Of a DNA stretch of 64,000 nucleotides, positions 35,311-42,938 are shown piece by piece (the stretch's first letter is position 1; each line of letters opens with the position of its first letter). The notes under the pieces are model-generated. The model saw only the letters and a list, made by a program, of their open reading frames with translations. It had not been told where the DNA came from and searched no databases. Both the position numbers and the translations under genes were made by a program. The stretch covers positions 248,001-312,000 of the forward strand of contig CAVXIT010000013.1 in the NCBI GenBank assembly GCA_963761985.1, read 5' to 3'. This DNA is from JACCTH01 sp963761985 (GTDB lineage Bacteria; Actinomycetota; Acidimicrobiia; Spongiisociales; ZC4RG35).

Positions 35311-36633
35311 ATGACCACCCGCCAGACGTCAGTCGATCCCTTGCACAGCGATGCGCCCTCCGGTCGTGAGTGGCTCTACATGGCCTTGGCGATTGCGGCC
35401 GCGATTCCGGGAGTCGCAATACGAATCACAGGCGCACATCCGGCACCCGCGCTTTCCGCGCTCCTCTTCGGGATCTCGATTGTGGGGGCTGCATTCATCC
35501 TTTCGTGGGCAGCCGAAGTGGTACAGCTCGACATCGCCGGGGGTCTGGCATTGGCGATCCTCGCTTTGATCGCCGTTCTTCCTGAATACGCAGTCGACTT
35601 CGTGTTCACGTGGAAGGCCGGAACTGATCCCAGTCAGGCTCCCAACGCTCTCGCCAACATGACGGGTGGCAATCAGTTGTTGATCGGCTTCGGTTGGCCC
35701 CTGGTAGTGCTGCTCGCGACGTGGCGGGTCAAGCGTCTGCACGGGAGAGGCATTCGGGTCGGAGGAGCCGATGACCAGGCTGTCCACCTCGATCGCATCC
35801 AGTCGATTGACGTTGCCTTCTTGACCCTGGCCTCGATCTACGGGCTCCATTTCTTTCTGCGAGACAGCTTGACTCTGCTTGACGCCGTCATCCTCGTCGC
35901 GCTGTATGCCGTCTACCTCTGGCGACTTTCAAAGGCACCTCCCGAGGCTCCTCATCTGGTAGGCCCTGCTGCTCGGATCGCCGAACTCGGTCAGACCAGC
36001 CGGCGGTGGGTGAACCTCCTGATGTTCGTCGTTTCGGCCGGGGTGATTCTGGTGGTCGCCGAACCATTCGCCGAAAGCCTGGTCGAACTCGGCGAGGCTT
36101 ATGACATTCCGGAATTCCTGCTGGTGAAGTGGCTCGCACCGCTGGCCTCGGAGTCCCCGGAGTTGCTTGTGGCTGCATTGTTCGCATGGAAACTTTCGGC
36201 CCGGACCGGATTCGGAGCTCTGCTGTCGTCCAAGGTCAATCAATGGACGTTGCTGGTGGGCACTTTGCCGCTGGTCTTCGCCATCTCCTCGCAATCTTTC
36301 GATGGCTTGCCCCTGGGGGTCGAACAACGCGATGAGCTCCTCGTGACGGCGGCCCAATCGATGTTTGCGGTCGCCATTCTCGCCAGCCGGTCGATGGATC
36401 GAAAGGAGGCCTGGGTGCTCCTGGGTTTGTTCATCGCCCAGTTGCTGGAGTCTTTTTACGTGTCGATCGTGCTGAGAGATGACTACAACCCGGCCGGGCG
36501 GATTGGCGTAGCGGTGGTCTTCCTTCTCGCGGCCGGCTGGGTCTTGTTGCGCCATCGCGGCCAGCTCCGCCACACAGTCGACGAAGGTTTGCGCGCCCCG
36601 ATTGCAGATTTGATACGAGAGGACGCCCCATGA
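35311..36633 (+). CDS. Sodium/calcium exchanger family membrane protein
   Basis: The 440-residue protein has about ten hydrophobic segments and the two inverted alpha-repeat motifs of cation:Ca2+ exchangers. In the first half these are AVLPEYAVDFVFTWKAG and NMTGGNQLLIGFGWP; in the second half LAPLASESPELLVAALFAWKL and SSKVNQWTLLVGTLP. Acidic residues in LPEYAVD and ASESPEL are the expected ion ligands. It would exchange Na+ or H+ for Ca2+ or another cation. The stop overlaps the start of the transsulfuration enzyme gene by 4 bases, so they are translationally coupled despite no obvious functional link. Confidence 0.87.
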   Translation: MTTRQTSVDPLHSDAPSGREWLYMALAIAAAIPGVAIRITGAHPAPALSALLFGISIVGAAFILSWAAEVVQLDIAGGLALAILALIAVLPEYAVDFVFTWKAGTDPSQAPNALANMTGGNQLLIGFGWPLVVLLATWRVKRLHGRGIRVGGADDQAVHLDRIQSIDVAFLTLASIYGLHFFLRDSLTLLDAVILVALYAVYLWRLSKAPPEAPHLVGPAARIAELGQTSRRWVNLLMFVVSAGVILVVAEPFAESLVELGEAYDIPEFLLVKWLAPLASESPELLVAALFAWKLSARTGFGALLSSKVNQWTLLVGTLPLVFAISSQSFDGLPLGVEQRDELLVTAAQSMFAVAILASRSMDRKEAWVLLGLFIAQLLESFYVSIVLRDDYNPAGRIGVAVVFLLAAGWVLLRHRGQLRHTVDEGLRAPIADLIREDAP

Positions 36634-37775
36634 AGTTTCGCACCCGCCAGATTCACGCCGGAGTCGAACCGGATCCAACCACCGGCGCGATCCTGACCCC
36701 GATTCACCAGTCGACCACTTTTGTTCAGGACTCGGTCGAGGACTACATGGCCAAGGGCTACTCCTACTCCCGGGCGGGCAACCCAACCGTCGCTGCCTTC
36801 GAAGCGAGAATCAACGACCTCGAGGGCGGTGCCGGGGCCGCGGCGTACGCTTCGGGCATGGCGGCCACGGTCGCCGTGCTGATGGGATTCCTCAGTAGCG
36901 GAGACCATGTCGTGTTCTCCGACGTCGTCTACGGGGGCACGCATCGATTCGCTACCAGAGTGCTGAGCCGATTCGGCGTTGACTGCGACTTTGTCGATAC
37001 CTCCCGGCCCGAGATCGTCGAGGCTGCTTTGAGCGAACAAACCAAGTTGCTCTTCACCGAGACTCCCGCCAACCCCACACTGAAGCTGACAGATCTGCGG
37101 GCGATATCGGACCTGGCCCAAAGCCACGGCGCGTTGCACGCGGTCGACAACACCTTCCTCACCCCTTACTTCCAGCGCCCGCTCGAACTGGGTGCCGACC
37201 TGGTCATTCATTCGACGACCAAGTATCTCGACGGCCACAACGCCACCCTGGGGGGAGCGGTCGTGGCGGCGAATGCCGACCAGGCCGCTCAGATCAAGTT
37301 CATGCAAAAGGCGGCGGGTTCGATCATGTCGCCGTTCGTCGCCTGGCTGACGTTGCAAGGAACCAAAACTCTGGCCCAACGAATGGATCAGCAATCGCAG
37401 AATGCAATGGAGGTCGCCGAGTTTTTGGCATCCCACGCGCGGGTCTCCGCAATCGGTTACCCCGGCCTCGAGAGCTTTCCGCAGTACGACCTGGCCAAGA
37501 GGCAAGCGTCGGGGTTTGGGGCCATGATCTGGTTCGAAGTCGAAGGTGGGCTGGAAGCCGGGCGGGACTTGATGCGATCAGTGAAACTGTGGTCGCTGGC
37601 CGAGAACCTGGGGCAGGTCGAGTCGCTCATCACTCATCCGGTCACCATGACCCATTCCGAGATGACGCCCGACGAACGCGCCCGAGTTGGCATCACTGAC
37701 GGGTTGGTTCGTCTCTCGGTCGGCCTGGAAGACGTCGCCGACTTGATCGAAGACCTCGACGCGGCCCTCAAATAG
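36630..37775 (+). CDS. Trans-sulfuration PLP enzyme (cystathionine gamma-synthase/lyase type)
   Basis: The 381-residue protein is a Cys/Met metabolism PLP enzyme: YSRAGNPTVAAFEARINDLEGG, ASGMAATVAVLMGFL, VDNTFLTPYFQRPLELGADLVIHSTTKYLDGH with the PLP Lys in STTKY, and the C-terminal SLGQVESL-like ENLGQVESLITHP. Gamma-synthase, gamma-lyase and O-acylhomoserine sulfhydrylase share these motifs, so the precise reaction is not fixed; metB or a gamma-lyase are the main options. ATG at 36630 overlaps the preceding stop (ATGA) with GAGAGGAC upstream. A heptad repeat array starts at its stop codon. Confidence 0.92.
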   Translation: MKFRTRQIHAGVEPDPTTGAILTPIHQSTTFVQDSVEDYMAKGYSYSRAGNPTVAAFEARINDLEGGAGAAAYASGMAATVAVLMGFLSSGDHVVFSDVVYGGTHRFATRVLSRFGVDCDFVDTSRPEIVEAALSEQTKLLFTETPANPTLKLTDLRAISDLAQSHGALHAVDNTFLTPYFQRPLELGADLVIHSTTKYLDGHNATLGGAVVAANADQAAQIKFMQKAAGSIMSPFVAWLTLQGTKTLAQRMDQQSQNAMEVAEFLASHARVSAIGYPGLESFPQYDLAKRQASGFGAMIWFEVEGGLEAGRDLMRSVKLWSLAENLGQVESLITHPVTMTHSEMTPDERARVGITDGLVRLSVGLEDVADLIEDLDAALK

Positions 37776-37836
37776 ACGTCAGATATCAGACGTCAGACAT
37801 CAGATTCTGGTCTGAAGTCTGATGTCTGATGTCTGT
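37775..37836. repeat. Heptad repeat array with TCAGA-N6-TCTGA core, copy 3; likely bidirectional terminator
   Basis: Units GACGTCA, GATATCA, GACGTCA and GACATCA are followed by the core TCAGA-TTCTGG-TCTGA (37800-37815) and by inverse units TCTGAAG, TCTGATG and TCTGATG. The palindrome fills the entire spacer between two convergent genes, a natural place for a two-way transcription terminator. Confidence 0.85.
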
Positions 37837-38109
37837 TCACAGCCGTTCGGTCAAGCGGATTTTGACCGTCTCACCTGGCTCCTTGTTGATCATCTTCCTC
37901 AGGGCGGCCTTGATGGGCAGCTTGTGAGTGCCATCGCCCAGAGCCATGAATGAGCTCTGGAACGGATGGCCGTCCACGGTGCCGGCAACCTTGACCAGCC
38001 CACGGGTTTCGAAGAACTCCGCCGACCAATCGGTCACGACATAGGTCCACCCGCCTTTGGCGGGACTCTTGACGAGTTTTGCTTGGAAGGTCTTGTGGAG
38101 GTCTGCCAT
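37837..38109 (-). CDS. DUF1905 domain protein
   Basis: The 90-residue protein is a stand-alone DUF1905 domain: FQAKLVKSPAKGGWTYVVTDW, then GLVKVAGTVDGHPFQSSFMALGDGTHKLPIKAALRKMI and a KIRL ending. DUF1905 is a small beta-barrel-like domain of unknown function, often next to or fused with YdeI-type and SRPBCC proteins. ATG at 38109 overlaps the stop of the upstream HTH-SRPBCC gene by 1 base, so the pair is translationally coupled and probably regulated together. Confidence 0.9.
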   Translation of the reverse strand: MADLHKTFQAKLVKSPAKGGWTYVVTDWSAEFFETRGLVKVAGTVDGHPFQSSFMALGDGTHKLPIKAALRKMINKEPGETVKIRLTERL

Positions 38110-38870
38110 CAGTTGCCTACTGCGTACATCAAGGAGCCGGGGGTGGTCAGCAGTTCGCCGGTCTCGAGCCAGGTCTTAAGCCCGGAAAGGATCATCGGCC
38201 AGCCGCCGTAGAGCTGATCGTTGGCGCCTTCGCGCAGTTGGTCATGAGTGACTGTGAGCCGGCAGGAATCTCCGACCGGTTCGATGTCCCAAGTCACCCG
38301 ACTCGTTCCTTCCGCTTTCACGTCTTCTCCCCACAGAGCGACCATCGTTTGGACCAGTCGCCGGGGCGGGTCAACTTCCAAATTGACTCCTTCGCCCAAC
38401 AGACCGTCGGCCGATGGGTGGACCATCTCGAATCGAGACCCCGGTTTCCAGTCGGACACGTGGCGGGATCCGAAGTTGTACTTGCCGCGAATCTCGGGAT
38501 CGGTGATTGCCTCCCACAGCCGTTCGGGCGTGGTCTTGATGTAGATCTCGAACACCTTCTCCATTGTTTTCTCCATCTCGCTCTTGAGGTCGACGAGCCC
38601 GGAGGCCCATCCCTCGGTGTACTTGCTGACCCAACGGTCGTGGACCTGGCGAATTGGGACGGGGTTCAGGTAGTGCAGCTTTTCGCGACCACTGCGTTTG
38701 GTCACGACGAGACCGGCGGCCTCAAGCAATCGCAGGTGCTTGGCAACACCGATCCGGCTCATCTCAAACCTCGCCTCCAGGGCCTTTTGGGTTTGGCCGT
38801 CTTCACGAAAAAGGGCATCGAGCAGCGCTCGTCTCGTCGGATCAGCCAGGGCCCGGAAAACCAGTTCCAC
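38109..38870 (-). CDS. ArsR-type winged-helix regulator fused to an SRPBCC (AHSA1-like) domain
   Basis: The 253-residue fusion starts (GTG) with an ArsR-like winged helix, residues 1-90: MELVFRALADPTRRALLDALF, then ALEARFEMSRIGVAKHLRLLEAAGLV, then SGREKLHYLNP. An SRPBCC/AHSA1 domain follows at about 105-245: KVFEIYIKTTPERLWEAITDPE, then GSRFEMVHPSADG, then GGWPMILSGLKTWLETGE. No metal-binding Cys motif is seen, so it is not a metal sensor; the SRPBCC cavity may bind a hydrophobic ligand. A consensus promoter lies just upstream, with 7 bases between the -10 box and the GTG, implying a leaderless mRNA and autoregulation. Confidence 0.92.
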   Translation of the reverse strand: MELVFRALADPTRRALLDALFREDGQTQKALEARFEMSRIGVAKHLRLLEAAGLVVTKRSGREKLHYLNPVPIRQVHDRWVSKYTEGWASGLVDLKSEMEKTMEKVFEIYIKTTPERLWEAITDPEIRGKYNFGSRHVSDWKPGSRFEMVHPSADGLLGEGVNLEVDPPRRLVQTMVALWGEDVKAEGTSRVTWDIEPVGDSCRLTVTHDQLREGANDQLYGGWPMILSGLKTWLETGELLTTPGSLMYAVGN

Positions 38871-38877
38871 ACTCGGG

Positions 38878-38907
38878 AGTATATGAAACCAAAAGGTTAC
38901 CTGTCAA
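38878..38907 (-). promoter_or_regulatory. Consensus promoter with operator-like inverted repeat in the spacer
   Basis: On the minus strand TTGACA (38902-38907) and TATACT (38878-38883) are separated by 18 bases. The spacer contains AACC-AAAA-GGTT (38887-38898), a perfect inverted repeat, and the overlapping AGGT-T-ACCT. The GTG start is 7 bases beyond the -10 box, so transcripts should begin at or next to the start codon. Confidence 0.72.
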
Positions 38908-38917
38908 CTTGGCCTAG

Positions 38918-39018
38918 GGATCAGGGGTCAAGAGTCAGGGTCAGGGGTCAGGGATCAAGAGTCAGGGGTCAGTGCTCAGAATCCGATCTGATCGTCTGAT
39001 GTCTGAAGTCTGAGATCT
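38918..39018. repeat. Heptad repeat array with TCAGA-N6-TCTGA core, copy 4
   Basis: Degenerate 7-bp units (GGATCAG, GGGTCAA, GAGTCAG and relatives, one unit only 6 bp) run to 38975. The core TCAGA-ATCCGA-TCTGA is at 38976-38991, followed by inverse units TCTGATG, TCTGAAG and TCTGAGA. The array covers the last codons of the membrane protein gene ending at 38976 and the spacer to the HTH-SRPBCC promoter. Confidence 0.82.
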
Positions 39019-39842
39019 TCCTCCTGCTCGACAAGGACCTCTTCCAACTCCCGTCGGCCCAGCACGATCGGCACCGACATCATGACGATCGCCATCAACC
39101 CCAACGCCAGGAGGAGCACGCGGGCAAGCAGGAACTGGCGGTCGAAGCTCTCCGAGATTTCGGCGACGATCCGGTTGGCGTCATTGGCTGCCTCCTGATA
39201 CGAGGTGACGAGGTCGCGGCTGCCCGTCAGCTGTTCGGTCATGGAGCGAACGCTCTGGCCAACCTCGTCGACGGATTGACCGACGACGCGAAGCTGGTTG
39301 GCGGCTTCGGCCAGCGGAACCGACTGCGCGCGCAACTCCTCACTCAGGGGTCCGAGCTCATTGGCAACTGCAGCCAAAGACCGATCGAGGGGGGTCGCCG
39401 GTTGGTATTCAATCCCGAGGAACGCCAGGGCGTTCATGGTTCGGTCGATCACCCGCGCGGTGTCGATCATTCCCGGAAAAGCCGCGGTGATCGAGTCGAT
39501 GGTGTCGGGCACATCGCCCGCCAGCAGGAACGCGGTGTTGGTGAGGACATCACTCATCTGGGTGAGGCCGCCGCCGGCAGCGCCTAATGCGATTTCAGCT
39601 TCGACCATGCCCTCCTCGGCGAGGGCCAGAGTCTCGAGCGCGGTGGTAGCACCATCCACCGTGGTGGCGAGGGTGGTTGTGAGGAGATCGAGCGTCTCCG
39701 CAGTCGACCTGCCGAAGCTCGAGAGAAGCAACCAGCTGGCGATCATCGCCAGGATCCCGAGGAATACGCCGGCGATGCCTCCCCAATACCAGACCTTGGC
39801 CAGCCAAATCGGCGGGTCGTAACGCCGCCAGCGTGTCGTCAC
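38976..39842 (-). CDS. Membrane protein with TM - long helical segment - TM layout
   Basis: I do not recognise this 288-residue protein. It has a hydrophobic segment at about 20-42 (WGGIAGVFLGILAMIASWLLL), a long Ala/Leu/Thr-rich helical region (about 50-235) with coiled-coil character, a second hydrophobic segment (LARVLLLALGLMAIVMMSVPIVL), and a short acidic tail. The layout recalls sensor or chemoreceptor-like helical hairpins, but no HAMP or signalling domain is present. The start is GTG at 39842 with GGAGGT 7 bases upstream; the longer frame is spurious. The last residues (LQTSDDQIGF) are encoded by the heptad repeat. It is coupled to the small membrane protein upstream. Confidence 0.72.
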   Translation of the reverse strand: MTTRWRRYDPPIWLAKVWYWGGIAGVFLGILAMIASWLLLSSFGRSTAETLDLLTTTLATTVDGATTALETLALAEEGMVEAEIALGAAGGGLTQMSDVLTNTAFLLAGDVPDTIDSITAAFPGMIDTARVIDRTMNALAFLGIEYQPATPLDRSLAAVANELGPLSEELRAQSVPLAEAANQLRVVGQSVDEVGQSVRSMTEQLTGSRDLVTSYQEAANDANRIVAEISESFDRQFLLARVLLLALGLMAIVMMSVPIVLGRRELEEVLVEQEEDLRLQTSDDQIGF

Positions 39843-40024
39843 CGGCTCGACCTCCGTCCCAGAGTGAGCAAGGCGAGGGCCACTCCGAGCAAAACCGCTC
39901 CGATCGCAGCCCAAATCGACTGGCCGGTCATGAAACTGCCTTCGATCATTCCCATGCCTTGGCCCAGGAAAACGAGGCCAATCAGAACGAGAAGGCCGAT
40001 CGTGACCAGCCGTGGTTTCGACAT
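39839..40024 (-). CDS. Small two-TM membrane protein
   Basis: A 61-residue protein with a Lys/Arg N-terminus (MSKPRLV), two hydrophobic helices (TIGLLVLIGLVFLGQGMGMI and SIWAAIGAVLLGVALALLTL) and a basic end (GRRSSR). It overlaps the GTG of the following helical membrane protein by 4 bases (GTGA), so the two are likely made together. I do not know its function; similar short proteins are common in actinobacterial and chloroflexi genomes, from memory. Confidence 0.7.
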   Translation of the reverse strand: MSKPRLVTIGLLVLIGLVFLGQGMGMIEGSFMTGQSIWAAIGAVLLGVALALLTLGRRSSR

Positions 40025-40053
40025 CGGGTAACCCTGCTCCGTACGCTTTGTGA

Positions 40054-41196
40054 GTGACCGACACTAACTATCGCCCCGGATTGGAAGGGGTGGTCGCGGC
40101 CGAAACGGCGCTCAGCCAGGTCGATGGTCAAAACGGCCGGCTCGTCATTGCCGGCTACCAACTCGAGGACATCGCCGCCCGGGCCATGTTCGAAGAGGTC
40201 TGCTTTCTGCTCTGGCACGGCCAACTGCCGAACTCAACGGAGTTGGAAATTTTTCGCTCGACGATGGCCGATTTCCGGGTGCTTCCTTCCGCCACGCACT
40301 CCTTGCTCGAACAGGCAGCTCACCACAAGGTCAATCCGATGGATGCGCTGCGGATGGCCGCCGCCACTTTCGATCTCGATCTGGGCGAGGGACAAGAGAT
40401 CGACGACCTAACGCGGGCCAAAGCCATCACTGCCCGGGTCCCGCCGGCGATCGCAACGTACTGGAGGTACTTGCAGGGTCTCGAGCCGATCGGGCCTCGT
40501 CATGAACTGAGTCGCAGTGCCAACTATCTGTACATGCTGACGGGCCGCGAGCCGGGCCCGGCGACGGTCCGGGCGCTGGAGACATATCTCAACACCGTCG
40601 CCGATCACGGCCTCAATGCCTCCACCTTCGCCGCCCGGGTGATCATCGCCACCGAGTCCGACATGGTGTCGGCGGTGACCGGTGCCATCGGTGCGCTCAA
40701 AGGACCGCTCCACGGAGGCGCCCCCGGACCAGCGCTCGACATGGTTTTCGAGATCGGCTCGGCCGATCAGGCGGAGTTCTTTATCCGCGCCAAGCTCGCT
40801 CGCGCTGAACGCCTGATGGGCTTTGGTCATCGCGTCTACAAGGTCCGCGACCCGCGGGCCGACGTTCTCGCCGAAGCCGCCGAGAAGATGTTCTCGACAG
40901 AAGGCGACATGCATCTCTACGACCTGGCGAAAGACGTCGAATCGACCGCGCTCGAACTGCTCGAGGAGCACAAGCCGGGAAGAAATCTGAAGACCAACGT
41001 CGAGTTCTTCACTGCGCTGCTGCTCCACGGCATCGGCCTCGAGATCCCGCTCTTCACTCCCACCTTTGCCGCCGGCCGTGTGGCGGGATGGATCGGCCAC
41101 TGCCTCGAACAAAAGCGCACGGGGCGCCTGATTCGACCCGACTCGCGTTATGTAGGCCCGACCGGGCTCACCTGGGTCCCCCTCCATCAGCGTTAG
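40054..41196 (+). CDS. Citrate synthase family protein (CitA-like)
   Basis: The 380-residue protein has the citrate synthase fold with H185 in ADHGLNAST, catalytic H220 in GPLHGGAPG, H259 in GFGHRVYK and the C-terminal LEQKRTGRLIRPDSRYVGP. The usual catalytic Asp position (PNVDF) is Glu here, TNVEFF (E317). From memory, Glu also occurs there in mycobacterial CitA-type enzymes. It may be a citrate or methylcitrate synthase; 2-methylcitrate neighbours (prpB, prpD) are absent. GTG at 40054 lies 29 bases from the divergent small membrane protein gene. Its 3' end overlaps the next, convergent gene by 29 bases. Confidence 0.9.
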   Translation: MTDTNYRPGLEGVVAAETALSQVDGQNGRLVIAGYQLEDIAARAMFEEVCFLLWHGQLPNSTELEIFRSTMADFRVLPSATHSLLEQAAHHKVNPMDALRMAAATFDLDLGEGQEIDDLTRAKAITARVPPAIATYWRYLQGLEPIGPRHELSRSANYLYMLTGREPGPATVRALETYLNTVADHGLNASTFAARVIIATESDMVSAVTGAIGALKGPLHGGAPGPALDMVFEIGSADQAEFFIRAKLARAERLMGFGHRVYKVRDPRADVLAEAAEKMFSTEGDMHLYDLAKDVESTALELLEEHKPGRNLKTNVEFFTALLLHGIGLEIPLFTPTFAAGRVAGWIGHCLEQKRTGRLIRPDSRYVGPTGLTWVPLHQR

Positions 41197-41539
41197 CGAG
41201 AAACACCTCGACCATCGGCGCGCGCTCGACCATCGCCTGCAAGCCAGCCTGGTTGGAGTACCACCGGGTCTGGCGGCTTTCGAAGAATCGCCGTCGGTAC
41301 GCAGGGTCGGAAATCTCGACGGCTTCGCCGGGAAAATCGCCCTCGGGGGCGTGAATGACCAGTCGCGGGTCGGCTCTGAGATTCGCGAGCCAGTCGCGAC
41401 GGCCCGGTGTCCCGGTGATGATGAGCTTCTCTTCGAAGAGAAACCACCAGATTTCGACGCGGCGCCACTGTCCGCTTCGCCGGCCAATCGTGGAAAGGTC
41501 GATTGTGCGATGTCGAGCGAGTTCGGCGGGATCGACCAT
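41168..41539 (-). CDS. Nitroreductase/F420-type split-barrel protein
   Basis: The 123-residue protein matches small FMN/F420-binding split-barrel proteins related to deazaflavin-dependent nitroreductases: ELARHRTIDLSTIGRRSGQWRRVEIWWF, then LIITGTPGRRDWLANLRADPRLVIH, then DPAYRRRFFESR. These proteins use F420H2 or flavin to reduce quinones, nitro compounds or others. ATG at 41539 is 20 bases from the divergent LLM oxidoreductase gene, a likely F420-dependent partner. The frame is open upstream, but that stretch is antisense to the neighbour. Confidence 0.8.
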   Translation of the reverse strand: MVDPAELARHRTIDLSTIGRRSGQWRRVEIWWFLFEEKLIITGTPGRRDWLANLRADPRLVIHAPEGDFPGEAVEISDPAYRRRFFESRQTRWYSNQAGLQAMVERAPMVEVFLANADGGGPR

Positions 41540-41559
41540 CGCGTCGTACTCTCGCCGGG

Positions 41560-42447
41560 ATGAGGTTTGGTGTCCAACTTCCCGAAACCGAGTACGAAGC
41601 CAGCTGGCGGGAGATGGTCGACATGGCACGAGTCGCCGAACAGGTCGGCCTCGACTCGCTCTGGGTTGGTGACCACCTCTTATACGAGGATGAAGGCTCG
41701 CATAGGGGACCTTGGGAGGCATGGTCACTCCTCGCCGGTCTCGCCGCCGTCACCGAGCGCATCGAGCTCGGGCCGCTCGTCGCCGCACTTCCGTTCCACT
41801 CGCCGGCCGTCTTGTCCAAAACCGCGGCGACGATCGATGAGATCAGCGGCGGGCGCCTGATCTTTGGCGTTGGAGCCGGCTGGAACGAGGTCGAATTCAG
41901 GGCATTCGGGCTCCCATTCGATCGACGGGTCAGTCGATTTGCCGAAGCATTTGAAATTATCCGGCGCCTGCTCGCAGGCGAGCGCTTTGACTTCAACGGC
42001 GAGTTCTACCAACTGGTGGATTGTGAGCTCATCCCGCGCCCGCCCCGTCCCGGGAACATGCCTTTCATGGTCGGCTCCAACCGACCGCGCATGCTCTCGC
42101 TGGCGCTGCCCCACGTCACCTGGTGGAACTCGTGGTATTCCGGTTTCGACAACGACCCGGCTCGGGTCGCAAGCCTGGTCGACAAAGTGGAGGCGGCGTG
42201 CGCCCAGGCGGGGCGCGATCCGGCGACCCTCAAGAAGTCAGTCGCGGTCTACCTCGGCTTCGGTGGCCAACCCAGTCGCCGTACCGGCGGCACCCCCTGG
42301 TTCGGCTCCGTCGATGAGCAGGTGGCGCGACTGCGTCAAATCGAAGATGCCGGAATCGACGAAGTGCAGGGTGTCCTCGATCCGATCACGGCCGAAACGA
42401 TCTCCAAATACGGCGAGATCGTGGCCGCGTTTCGCTCGGCCCACTAG
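41560..42447 (+). CDS. LLM-class F420-dependent oxidoreductase
   Basis: The 295-residue protein has the luciferase-like TIM barrel of bacterial LLM proteins: MRFGVQLPETE, then GLDSLWVGDHL, then AAVTERIELGPLV, then LSKTAATIDEISGGRLIFGVGAGWNEVEFRAFG and FDFNGEFYQL. The G-x-GAGWN-x-x-E segment is typical of F420-dependent actinobacterial members. The substrate is unknown. ATG at 41560 is chosen over an upstream in-frame start that would overlap the divergent gene. It is preceded by a 20-base divergent spacer shared with the split-barrel protein. Confidence 0.9.
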   Translation: MRFGVQLPETEYEASWREMVDMARVAEQVGLDSLWVGDHLLYEDEGSHRGPWEAWSLLAGLAAVTERIELGPLVAALPFHSPAVLSKTAATIDEISGGRLIFGVGAGWNEVEFRAFGLPFDRRVSRFAEAFEIIRRLLAGERFDFNGEFYQLVDCELIPRPPRPGNMPFMVGSNRPRMLSLALPHVTWWNSWYSGFDNDPARVASLVDKVEAACAQAGRDPATLKKSVAVYLGFGGQPSRRTGGTPWFGSVDEQVARLRQIEDAGIDEVQGVLDPITAETISKYGEIVAAFRSAH

Positions 42448-42488
42448 GACTCTGGGCATTAGCCTCCGCCCAAACCCGGGAGGCTGAC

Positions 42489-42938
42489 ATGCGCAACATC
42501 TTGCTTTGGTTCCACATCATCGGCGCGGCCATGTGGCTGGGTGCGAACGTGGCCCAGGCATTCATCGGTCCGAGGTTGATGGCGAACCGGGAGACGGCGC
42601 CCGGGTGGCTCCGTGCGGTCGAGAAGGCCAGCGGCCCGCTTTACGGAATCGCTTCCGCCCTCATTCTCATCAGCGGGGTAATCCTGATCCTCACCTCGGA
42701 CGGCGTCTACCGATTCAGCTCGCTCTTCGTCACGATTGGGTTCGCGGTCTTGATCCTGGGTGGGGCGCTGGCCGGTCTGGTCTTCGGTCGGAAAACCAAG
42801 CAGATGATCGGGCTGTACGACGCCGGCCAGGACGCCCAGGTGCCGGCGATCTATCGGTCGTTGAGCACCTGGGGAATTCTCGACTCGCTGTTGGTCGCGT
42901 TTGCCATCCTCGCCATGGTCTCGAAGTGGGGCGCCTGA
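42489..42938 (+). CDS. Four-TM membrane protein (DUF2269-like)
   Basis: The 149-residue protein has four hydrophobic helices, an N-terminal LLWFHIIGAAMWLGANVAQAF with a conserved-type His in helix 1, and a cytoplasmic loop GRKTKQMIGLYDAG. The pattern resembles DUF2269/CopD-like small membrane proteins whose His residues might bind heme or metal. The assignment is tentative. ATG at 42489 has a nearby GGGAGG. Its last 88 bases overlap the end of a convergent ABC permease frame. Confidence 0.68.
   Translation: MRNILLWFHIIGAAMWLGANVAQAFIGPRLMANRETAPGWLRAVEKASGPLYGIASALILISGVILILTSDGVYRFSSLFVTIGFAVLILGGALAGLVFGRKTKQMIGLYDAGQDAQVPAIYRSLSTWGILDSLLVAFAILAMVSKWGA

Noticed and set aside
36483..37505. 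340-residue minus-strand ORF antisense to the transsulfuration enzyme
   Set aside because: The opposite strand carries a full PLP-enzyme sequence, and this frame shows no recognisable domain.
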